Below, piece by piece: positions 24,608 to 35,375 of a stretch of 64,000 bases of DNA. The DNA comes from Branchiostoma belcheri (Eukaryota > Chordata > Leptocardii > Amphioxiformes > Branchiostomatidae). How positions within the stretch are numbered: the first letter of the stretch is position 1; every line of letters starts with the position of its first letter. Where the stretch lies: assembly GCF_001625305.1 (NCBI RefSeq), contig NW_017804076.1:1122307-1186306 (forward strand). The letters run 5' to 3'. The notes below the pieces were generated by a model, which ran no database searches, was not told where the DNA came from, and was given only the letters and a program-made list of their open reading frames with translations. The translations under genes and the position numbers were made by a program.

Positions 24608-26530
24608 CTAGACCAGCTGTTTGAACCGTCTCCTCATGGCCTGTACAAACGCTGACAGGTTGTTGGTGGTGTTCAACTTGGCCACTAGGTCATCAAGGTC
24701 ATCGACCTTGGGGTCACAGTCGACCACTGTGGAACAGAAGGTTTGATAAGGTAAGTTAACTTTGAAAATTGTAAATATTTTAAAAATGAATTATACTGTA
24801 TCACAATTGTAGCTAAATGCATGCAGGAACTAGTGGAATATCTTTGCTATCTGTGCTATCTTTGCTTACTAACCTTCATACTTGCTCTCCACCTTCAGTG
24901 TGAAGACAAAGGCTCTGTCCAGGTTCTTTACATCGATGAGCGTGAACACAAACTGTAGTCTTCCCCCTGTGATTAATAATTAACAGGATTGCTTTCAGTA
25001 AGCAATCTATCCAACAAAGAATGGACATGAACAAGCTTGCTTGTACTGTACATTGTGGAATTTACTAGGAGCAAAATTTAATAAAAGTGCTTCTAAATGT
25101 CAACTTGAGTTTATGCTAACTATGACACTGAAATCTCACCATCCAACTTTCTGAACTTGAGTCCCAGTCTGTCCTTAAAGTAACCCACAGCTTTCTGCAG
25201 TTCTTCCATTTTCTGCTTGGTGACTTGGTCTTGAGCTTGTAACACTGCAGTTGGGCAACACAAAATCATTGGACTACCTATGGATCATTATTGTTTGCTA
25301 TGCCTAAGTACAATCTTTAAAATATTACAAAGCTGCACACTGCACAGGGCATAAAGTTGCATGTAATGTTCACAGTATCTGTATATTTTTGGACGACTTA
25401 CTAGTATTGTTTTTGGCCTGATTGTTTGCTCACTGTATTTAAATAATCAGATGGGAATCATCTCATTGGTTATTCTTTGAAAAATTCTGACCAATAACAT
25501 AAGCCTAGCAAGACAGATACTGGATACAGATACTGGATACAGAAACTGTAGAAAAAACGTACACTCCTTCTCCTTAGCAATCTGCTGAACAGAAGTGCCA
25601 ATCATCCCCTGTAGCTCCGCCTCCTGTCTGCTCATCTCCTCAGTCTGCATCTTGATTTTCTCGATGTCCTGTCGGGCAGTCTGCATCTGGTCTATCCTCT
25701 GTTGGAGGGCTGCAGGTCAACACAACATTCAATCACGGTCAGTTAGACCAAAATTTGGTTATTCATGAGAAGCTCAAATTGGCCTATATAACGTTAGATG
25801 TTTATCTCTGCAACCAACTATTAGCTTGGAAAAGAACAAAGAACTTAGATATACCAAAAGTAATGTACAAAAAACTCACCTTCTTTGTTGTTCTCTGCCT
25901 GCATCTTAAACGAGTTCACACTTTCCTCCAACTTGGAGATGTCGGCTGGAGTAAGGAAAGAGGTAACAATTCACACTGTGGCAACTGATTGATTGAGACA
26001 TTTGATAAGGCTTAGCAAGGACATTTGAAAAAATAAGGTCAGTAAGTAAGTAAGTTTTCTTCTTTTTGTCTCAGGCTAAGGACTCGACCACCTGTTTGAT
26101 TGTTGACAAATAACAGGTGGACAAATAATTCACCCAATTCAAGAAAAATTGCTTCTGGAAATACGTTAATGATGTTTCAGAATTATCATCGTTTGAAATG
26201 TTAGATCGAAAGTACTAGTACACAATGTATTACATGTATAGCCTTACCAGCGGTCGTTCAAAAGTAAAGGCTAGGGTCAGCCATTTTTTGCAAGGGTCGG
26301 TCGGGAAATTTGAAAAACAGAACTTTGTTCCTAGGCTTCAGGTAAATATCATGAATGCCAACACAGTAAGTTAGATACTGACCCCTGGCCTGTGCCATGC
26401 ACTCCGCATGTTTCTGCTTCTCTTCATCCAGGTGTTTTGTCAGCCCGTCTCCCATCCACTTGTTCAGCAGTGTGTCCTGTACATGTTTCAGGTTCCCGTC
26501 CAGGTTCTGTAGTTCTGTTCCCAACATCAT
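24608..26530 (-). CDS. SPC25: SPC25 kinetochore protein, Ndc80 complex subunit
   Basis: Six coding exons on the minus strand: 26530-26383, 25945-25880, 25709-25563, 25244-25140, 24966-24874 and 24726-24608. Every junction is phase 1 and the product is 225 residues (human 224). Residues about 20-135 are a charged coiled coil (ESVNSFKMQAENNKE, QTARQDIEKIKMQTEEMSRQ). Residues about 140-225 form the RWD-like globular head (YFKDRLGLKFRKLDGGRLQF, then TTNNLSAFVQAMRRRFKQLV), closely like vertebrate Spc25. Family knowledge: with Spc24 it anchors the Ndc80 complex to the inner kinetochore. A likely non-coding 5' exon ends at 26886 (GCAAG|gtaggt), spliced to 26540, just upstream of the double ATG used as start. 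It is tail-to-tail with NOSTRIN, as in human. Confidence 0.92.
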
Positions 26531-27310
26531 GGCGCAACTTCTGCAGCAAAGAAAACAGATTCAGTAAAATATTATTTTCATAAAACATACATAATTATTA
26601 TGAATATGCTTATTATAATATTACAAATTATAATATGAAAACAACTTCTTGCACAGCAGTCTTCTTTCCCTTTTCCCCTAAAACGACATTTCAAAATCAG
26701 ATTAGCTACATAGTTATATAATTGTTTCATGTTTGACAAATGGAAAATACAAAGAGGTACTAGTGTATGCTGCCCCCCTCCCCACAACTTCAAGCGGCCC
26801 TAGATATATTTTCACTGTTCGTGATTTTTAGCAAAATACTGAGAAACCTACTATTCCTCTGTGTCTATATAACTACCTTACCTACCTTGCACGGCAAAAA
26901 TTATGAATCTTAACAGAGTTTTCACCACAAAAAGAAGGTTTTTATCTTCAGAAGTCGTTGTTTTCGGTTTTCAAAACGGCGCCAGTAACCAAAAGGTCAA
27001 AGTTGACCAATGAAAGGGAAGGAAGTGCAAAAGTGTATCTTCTTTTTTTATCAGAATCATTTAAAGTTAAAAATTTATTTAATCACCGCATCTAATAATT
27101 TCAATCATATATTTTACATAATCCAAAGATAAAATTTTGAGCGATATTTTTGTAAAAGTTATATTTTCCCGACATGCTCTGGGGTTGGCTGTGATTACGT
27201 CATGTTCGTGCGCCATTATTATTTTGGGAGGTCCGAGTCAGACTTTGACACGTCTTGCTTCAGTTTCTGCTCCAATTTCTCGCCTTTTCTGCAAGGACAA
27301 GTCTCAGACG
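26531..27310. promoter_or_regulatory. Divergent SPC25/RAB18 promoter region
   Basis: 780 bp separate the two start codons. The probable SPC25 5' UTR exon (minus, ending at 26886) and the RAB18 leader lie here. 'ttttcaaaacggcgcc' at about 26967 resembles a degenerate YY1-type core. It is probably a shared bidirectional promoter. Confidence 0.45.
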
Positions 27311-29729
27311 ATGGACGACGACGTCTTGACAACGCTGAAGATTTTGATAATCGGTGAAAGTGGCGTAGGAAAATCCAGGTTGGTGTTTTTTAACTGTCGG
27401 AATGTCATCGTTTTCAGACTTTTTGTTGTCAACAAAATTTTAGTGGGCTGATCTGATGTCCGGTTTGAGAAACGTCATAGTTTTGGCGTTCACAACGGAG
27501 TTATGTTTTCATCGTAATTATAACAGATATGATTTATGGTACATGTCTATAACATGTTTGGACTAGCCAAGTACCTCCAAATAAACAAAGAACCACCTTT
27601 CTTTCTTGATGAAGTTAAATGTTTATCAAAACCTTATGTAATTTTGTGCTGTAAAACCTAACTTTTTTTTATGGCTCATGATTTGGGGAGGGAGACAAAA
27701 TGCAGTCAGTTCCCTTGAAAATTAAATGTAAAGCCTCTGGAATATGGAGAGCTTGAGGCATAAGCACCGCTGTATGCATATAGCATCTGCTGTGTCTCAT
27801 AGTACTATCTAATCTTATAAAATTATTCTGATTTTATTTTTTCAGTTTGTTGCTGAGGTTTACAGATGACACATTCGATCCAGAGATAGCAGCAACAATA
27901 GGTGAGACATAGTTTGATTATGCATGGCATATAACAAAAATGATTCTGTATTCAATTTATGATGCATATTAATATTCAATTCATGATGCATAATTTGTGC
28001 AAATTGTGTCACTAGTAATAGTACCCCTTTGACATACAAATTTGTATCTTGATGAGGCATTATGTTGAGGGGTAGCATATGGCACTGAGTAATGTCATAT
28101 TTTCTCATTTGTTTCAGGTGTTGACTTCAAAGTGAAAACTCTTACAGTAGATGGAAATAAGGCAAAATTAGCAATCTGGGTGAGTATCATTTTTAAGATC
28201 TTAAGATTTTAATTTTTATCAGCTATAACAATATTATGATTGCCAGATGGCTGTTGTCTGCAATGTAATTTAAGGGGTTGGGCTGAAGCTGTTGTGTTGC
28301 GCCGAAGGGCGGTTATACCGGCTATACCGATACAGATACAGACCTCTGTTTATATTGGACCATCTTGTAGAAGTCCTGGCTTATAAAAGTTAGGTCAAAA
28401 TCATAATATGTTTTTCATTGCTAATTTTTATTCCATTGCAATGCAAAAAATGTACTATTGTTACTAAGTTACATGTATACAGAAAGAATTTGTCAGAGTT
28501 GAGCATGTTTGTGATGTTCTCATGTTTCTATTTTTGTTTGCGCACAGGACACGGCTGGCCAAGAAAGGTTCCGCACACTCACACCAAGCTACTACAGAGG
28601 GGCCCAGGGGGTTATTCTAGGTCAGCACTCATCACTACTTACCCACTTACTAGTGTTCTCAATCTGTATATCTAGTGCAACATGAATGTAACAAGCATAT
28701 ATACTTTTCTGTGGACATTAACTTTTCTTCAGCACTGGTACCTTATCTGTACCATCATACAAGGTGTGTTTTTTAAACTTAACTTCTTCAGCACTGGTTA
28801 AGCATTTTGTCTGTTTGAAAACTGGATGGTTCAAAAATGGTCGTAGTTGAGTTCTTTAGTGTTAAACTTACACTTAGAAGTTTTGCTAATAAAGTACATA
28901 ACATAGGTCTATCTTCATAGTATTTAACTCAAGTAGACACAATGACATATATAGTACTGGGAAACTTGTGTACTAATGTTATAATTTGTTGTGTTTGTCT
29001 CCAGTTTACGATGTCAGCAGTAGAAACTCCTTCAACAGACTGGAACAGTGGCTGAGCGAACTGGAAACATTCTCCACTAAACAAGACATTGTCAAGATGT
29101 TAGTGGGAAACAAAATAGACAAGGCAAGTACCCATTTTTAAAAGTTAAAAAAAATGTGATTTTGTGTTTGCAACAGGACAAGTGAATCTAGTGTCTTAGT
29201 AATATTTACATGTATATACAAGATGTGTTGGGGTGGCTCAATGCAGCAGGGTCCTCGCCAGTCCAGTTATGAACTGGAAGAGAGATCCAGCCTCCGCCAC
29301 ACTAGGCTCAAGTTTGTTCCATTCCCTGCTGATCAGGCAGGGGAAGAACGAGAGCCTGTAAAAGTTTGAGTGTGACTGATGTGGCAGGAACATCGAGCCA
29401 CCGGGACAATCCTGGTTGATTGTGTATCTTTATAGTAAAGGATGTCAATTTCTCAATACTTGACCACGATTTTTTTCCCGTCTATTCAGGACAAGAAGGA
29501 AGTGGACAGGAATGAAGGGCTGAAGTTTGCCAGGAAACACCAGATGCTGTTTATCGAGGCCAGTGCCAAGACGAGAGAAGGCGTCCAGTGCGCCTTCGAG
29601 GAACTGGTGGAGAAAATCATCCAGACTCCAGGACTCTGGGAGAGCGATTCTCAACCCAAAGGCGTATCGTTGACGGATACAGGGTCAGCTGCTGTTAACA
29701 GTTGTGCAGGATACTGTTCACTTGTGTAG
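27311..29729 (+). CDS. RAB18: RAB18 small GTPase
   Basis: Six exons: 27311-27378, 27846-27901, 28118-28179, 28548-28620, 29005-29123 and 29490-29729, giving 205 residues (human 206) with strong similarity throughout. It starts [20 protein letters not shown]. Motifs: P-loop GESGVGKS (15-22), switch I ATIGVDFKVK, switch [17 protein letters not shown], and the RAB18 hallmark [13 protein letters not shown]. It ends with the prenylation tail CAGYCSLV, resembling the mono-cysteine CaaX end of vertebrate RAB18. Family knowledge: RAB18 works at the ER and lipid droplets with the RAB3GAP complex. Intron 5 has a GC donor (AAG|gcaagt); phase excludes the GT four bases further on. It is head-to-head with SPC25. 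Confidence 0.96.
28288..28342 (+). repeat. Dispersed repeat with GATACA tail, copy 2 (RAB18 intron 3)
   Basis: Shares 'ggcggttataccggctata' and the gatacagataca tail with 9351-9403. Confidence 0.45.
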
Positions 29730-29759
29730 ACTTGTACAGAGGATGGTACTGGGGGTAGA

Positions 29760-30026
29760 CATTCACCATCTTCCCATTCCCAGGATGCATAGCACCAGGG
29801 GGTAAAAATTCCCAGGGTGCATAGCGCCAGGGGTTGGAATACGACACACGGTTGACGTTAAACAACTTGTTTTTCTGTGTGTTTTGGAGCCTTTTTGTTC
29901 CAAAATTAAGTGACAGATCGAATCTGACAACAAGTAGTACATCATTCCGACCATCTGGTGCTATGAATCCTGGGAATTTTTACCCCCCCTGGTGCTATGA
30001 ATCCTGGGAAATGGGAAAATGGTGAA
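29760..30026. repeat. Inverted-repeat element in the RAB18 3' UTR
   Basis: The left arm (attcaccatcttcccat, then two 'gcatagcaccaggggg'-type blocks) is complementary to the right arm ending atgggaaaatggtgaat. Each arm holds the same 'cccaggatgcatagcacc' unit twice. It looks like a MITE or a long transcript hairpin. Confidence 0.75.
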
Positions 30027-30561
30027 TAGAGGGAAAGGGGTGGCTTCTCAAAAGAGCTCCACAGCTCTGTGTTAGACAGATAGTCAATGTTACAACAGAT
30101 GTATGTTTACAAGTGTTTTTGCTTAGGTGCATTAATGTGTTTAAACACTTTAAGCACTGCCCAAAAGAATACAGTAAAATCATGACTGTTCAAGGAATTT
30201 GTTACATTTATTAAGAGTATAATATTTAATGTGATAGAGTTATGATTTTACTTCAGTGCAAAAGTTTGAAACAGAAACTCTGTTTTAAAAATTCATTCTA
30301 GAAAGGTTTATATTTAATTTTGCCCACCATGTACCAGCAATGTCCAATTACATGTGTACTAACATTTCGAATTGGGGGTAGAATATGTTATCATTTATTT
30401 GAATATACATATGTATATTTTAATGTATTGCATGTATATTAATGTATGTTCATCTCTATCTACTGCAGATCTAATACACCTTGGAAAAATTATGCTTTAC
30501 CTTTAGAAAATTATGCTTTACCTAGGCAAAATGCGATACAGTACCTATTGCCATGTTAGGT

Positions 30562-30888
30562 ACCCATTCTAACATTTCTTCTCCAAAAATTATGGGACTA
30601 GGGGATACTTCCAGTAGTACAAGGATTTTGTGCTCTTTAACACAACCTTGGCTGTTATATGCTTAGATTAAGCAGAGAAAAGTACATTGTGTTAAGAGGC
30701 CAAACTGTTTGGAAGAGACCCATTCTAACAATTCTTCTCCAAAAATTATGAAACTGGGGGATACTACATGTAGTACTTCCAGTAGTACAAGGATTTTGTG
30801 CTCTTTAACACAACCTTGGCTGTTATATGCTTAGATTAAGCAGAGAAAATAACACGTGTTAAGAGGCCAAACTGTTTGGAAGGGACCA
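30562..30888 (+). repeat. Tandem duplication of an approx. 160-bp unit
   Basis: Copy 1 is about 30562-30717 and copy 2 about 30718-30888. They share 'acaaggattttgtgctcttt' and 'gttaagaggccaaactgttt'. Copy 2 has a short insertion (acatgtagtact). Confidence 0.9.
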
Positions 30889-31299
30889 AGGATTAAATGG
30901 AAGACATCAGTATACAGTACACACAGGTGTAGAAAGAGATGAGATGAAATTGTATGTAAAATGTATCTATACAAGTTACAAAGTATTCCTAGGTGAAATA
31001 GCATTTGAAACATTATGTCTTTGTGAAAACTACATGTATGAACAAACACAGGAAAAGAATATACAAAATGATCTTCTGACATTGGGTAGTGTGTTTGTAA
31101 TATGTTTGTTGTTGCAATATTCCCTAACCTGGTAAGTTAAATACATGTAATCCAAAAGGTTGAATCTGAAAGTTTTTTTAGTGTTGTGGTGTCTGCAAGC
31201 CCTCCTTTGGTGCATAACAACTTTACTTTTTCTTTGTATTCATTTTAGATTATTGTCCATTCCTTGACATTTAATTTAATTTAAGTTAATTTGAATCAT

Positions 31300-32201
31300 T
31301 ACCTTCGCCAAGAAGGTTATGTTTTCAGTAGCGTTTGTCTGTGTGTGTGTGGGTTTGTGTGTGTGTGTGTGTGTGGTTTAGCAAGATAACTCGAGAAGCA
31401 GTGGATGGATTGGAATGAAACTTGGTAGGTGGGTAGGACTTCATGAGTCCTAGAAATGATTAGATTTTGGGCCCCCTAGCGGCTTTCCTAGGTACTGCAG
31501 CTGAACTTCCGGTTTTGATATCTCATGTTCTGGACATGCTAGGGTCACGAATTTTGGTTGGTAGATAGCTCTTGGGGTAGGAAAGAAGTGACATGAGTTT
31601 GGGTCCCCTAGCGCCTTGTTCTGGAACTGCAGGAGCATTTGTTGAAAAAAATTTGAAGGACGATAACTCAAGAACCGGTTGACGTATTGTCGTGAGTTTT
31701 GGTATGTAGGTAGTTGAAGTGATGCTTGACATAATCAGATGGCAATTATGCAAATCAGGAGCTAATTTGCATAATTAATGAGGAAATTCTATAAATCTGA
31801 TTTGTTCGATAATAGAACTATGAAACAGTTGTGACATCTAATTGAGAACGAGAAAAACATCTGAGGATATAGATTATGTAAATGAGGACCTAATTTGCAT
31901 AATTAATGGCAAATTCTTATGGAATATAGTTGTAACTGCTGCACCCCGAATTTCATACTTGCCACATTTGGAAGTTAAGTGAAGGTGAACATTAATAAAC
32001 ATAATTTATTCAAATCATGACCTCATTTGCATAATTTATGAGGAAGTGCTATAATAGCCTTTTTGTTATGATAAGGCTGTCATTGGGTGGAGAATATGAT
32101 CAACTGATATATCCATGCAAATGAGGCTCTTATTTACAAAATCAATGATTAAAATTGTAGAATTCGTCACCCGCAAGGGTTAACATCTTTTGGCGAAGGT
32201 A
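31300..32201. mobile_element. 0.9-kb element with taccttcgccaa inverted ends
   Basis: It begins taccttcgccaa and ends with the exact complement, ttggcgaaggta. Inside are a (gt)n tract at 31337-31375 and four spaced copies of a 'taatttgcataattaatgag' block (about 31762, 31890, 32028, 32125), the last two degenerate. No transposase ORF. Confidence 0.7.
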
Positions 32202-33726
32202 TGAGATCGTGGAACTCTTGTTTCCTACTCCTTTTATCAAGAATTGATTTGATCTTGTGTTATTTACTTTCTTTCTTTTTTGTATCTATAACTCATTAGA
32301 TTTATGCTGGGTCTGCATACACTGAAAAGCACCTTAGGTGATATGTTTCGATTTCTTGTAAAATAAATGAATTGAAACTACCACTGTACTGCAAATTTTT
32401 TCCCATGTCCATTTGTAATATCCCTCAACAGTCTTTTATAATACAGATAGGAGAATTAACACAGGTTTACGGCATAGGTGGTGACACTAAGTTTTTTTGG
32501 TGTATGAAGCAGATTATACTGTCAAGCCAAACGAAAACAAAGATGGGTGTCACAAACACAAGGACAAATGGATAATTAAAAAAAAAAAAAGGCTCTGTAT
32601 TCAGCCGCTTGTACAAGCCGTTCTAGTAACGTTTGTCTTAAAATTAATAAACCACTTACAAATTTTATGTTCAGAAACGTAGTCACATAAGATAGGAACT
32701 TTTCCTGTATAAAATGTAAAACAGGGATAAACATTTCAAATCCATGAAGAAAGATGTGCTTTATTTTGCTACGAAAGAAAGATGCCAATCTTGAGAAAGA
32801 ATGTGACATTTTTGAAACAGTATGAACTATCAGAATTCTGTACCTTGTATATTATCAATAATGACAAAAATTCCCTATATTTAACCCTAAGTTACACTGT
32901 TTGTAATATTTTCCCACCTTAACTTTCCCTGGGTACTATTTGAATACACATGTATGGTGAACATTTTGTACAGACCTTTTTGTTCATGGAACAAACCAGT
33001 TAATACCATAAGCACATTATGTCAAAGCTTCAAAACTTAAGTTCTCGCTGAATACAAAAAAATGATATCTGCAAATCTTAATTAATTTATACGTTATACT
33101 CACTCACAAACGCATTATAGTTGAACCACCGACAAAATGAAAAGCAACTGAAGATATACCAAATGATTACTCATTTTGCACCCAAACTTGTTTCTTATAT
33201 TCAGGACACAACCTTACATTTTACTTTTGAAGTACTCTGTAGGAATTTAAAATATAATATTGCACCTTAATAAACTCTTTACAGTTCTATTGAAGACAAT
33301 AATTAAACCACCAAAGTACAAAATAATATATGTCTATTTTGGTCCATATCCCATACACACCATTATACATTCTTACTCCTCATCTCTAGTCAAAACAAAT
33401 GCATACCACACAAATTATAACATAAAAATTTGCTCCCACCATATTGCATAGGTTTCTTACAGCTGTCACTGCTGTCAGCAATGAAAAATATACACCACAT
33501 CTTGGACTTGGAATAGTAAAATATCGTTTTCAAGTTAATTTCCATAGTTGAACCACATTCACCAACATTGTATTTTTTTCCCTTGAACAACATGTTGGCA
33601 TCGATGAAGACACTACTTTCACGATCATGGCATGGCAGCCGGCACTGAAGGTATCACAATTATGCATGTCAGCCACATGAACGAACTTTGCTACATACAG
33701 TATTGTGTTAGAAAAAAAATCTGCAT

Positions 33727-35340
33727 CTATTCCACATAAAAGTCGTATGCCTTCAGCCTCTGAGTCACCCTGTTGTAAAAGTCCATTGTCCAGGGACAAG
33801 TGGGATTTTTCGGATAAGGCTCATCAAAGTAATTGGCCACGACCGACGGGGTTTTTCCCGTGTACCACTTGTAGAAAGCGTCACGGAGACTTGTCCCGGA
33901 CACGAGATAGTCCGTCCACGTGTACGCGAACGACGTCAGCGAGTGGATGTAGCATGACGGCAGGAAGATCCCGTCTTTTTGCGACTTCCTGATCTGGTAC
34001 GTGATGGAGAGAATTCTCTCGTGCCACGCCTGAAGTTTTTCGCGTTTTTCCGGACACTGTTCTGGATAGCAGCGGAGGTTGTAGATGAACCACAGCGACC
34101 AGTAGTCGTAGCCTGAGTTGGTGATGAACATGGGTGTCTGCACGTACTTGTACGCGTACTGCGCCATGTAGCACTGCCACTGGGTCTCCTCCGTCTTGTC
34201 TTTTATACAGTCTGCGTCTACTCCACCTGTAAGTTACAGTTTACATACATTTGTAAGTGTCAGAACTGTTGGAAAGATCGCAATCAGCTGCACATAGGAC
34301 TGATCAATTTGTTTGCACAGAATATTGTGCTGTTGTGAACTTGTGATACTCGAGAATCACCAGTTCTGCTCCATAATCTGTCGTAGTAGAATACACTATG
34401 AAGCTTCTAAACAAACACACTAGTAAGCTGGGATTTAAACTAATAACCTAATCCTAATCTTGGATAAAAACTACTGCCATAGTGGTCACCACTGCATGCT
34501 ATTAGCATCATTGATACTAGAATGACACAAAAAGAAGATGCAAGAACTGAAGGCCTGTTCACTTCTCAATCTCTGTTTATTTAGCCTCCTTATAAAACTG
34601 TTTTATCTTCTGAGTCTCTTTCATACTCTGCAATTGCCGAGAGGGCAAAAGAGACTTGGCAGCTAAAATAGGTTTGGTAACCAGGCTACTGTGTCCATCG
34701 ATCACAAGCAACATGACCAACCTGCACCGTTCAAAACTATTTCTAAATTAGCTTCCAAGTCTCTTTCATCCTCTGCAATTTTGGAGAGGACGAAATAGAC
34801 TCGGCAGCTAATCTAGGTTTGGTAACCGGGCTGTCTCCTTAGATCACAAAAACATGACCAACCTGCACAGTTCTGCATGTTGAAGGAGCGTTGGTACAGG
34901 ATACGGATGTGATCGTGGCCCGTGATGTTTTTAATGTCGGGGAAGAAGCCGGCGTCTGGTAGTGCGTGGTACTTCACCCCCGCCGGCAGTCTGGTTTTGA
35001 CATAGTCTGCATGCAGCATCACAGCTAACCCTCCAGCTGGGACAGAGAGAGGACACAGTCTTGGTTTAATACTGTTACAATGTTGTACAGTTTCTAGAAA
35101 TGTTCAGGAAGCCTGTGAGATACAGGTGGCATTTTGATTCTATGAATTTTGATTCAGCCAAATTCCACCAAATTCTCCAAATCAAGGCCACTTACAATTG
35201 CTCCTTGAAACATGTGACAAAGCCTGTGTTTGGCTTATGTGTATGTGTTTGTGTGTGTGCGTGCGTATGTGTGTATATCTATGTGTGTGTGTGTTTATGT
35301 TTGTGTGTGCATGAGGGTGTGTGTGTGTGTGTGAGTAGTA

Positions 35341-35375
<35 letters not shown>

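Noticed and set aside
33727..34180. Other-frame ORFs over the last hydrolase exon
   Set aside because: Shadows of the real minus-strand exon.
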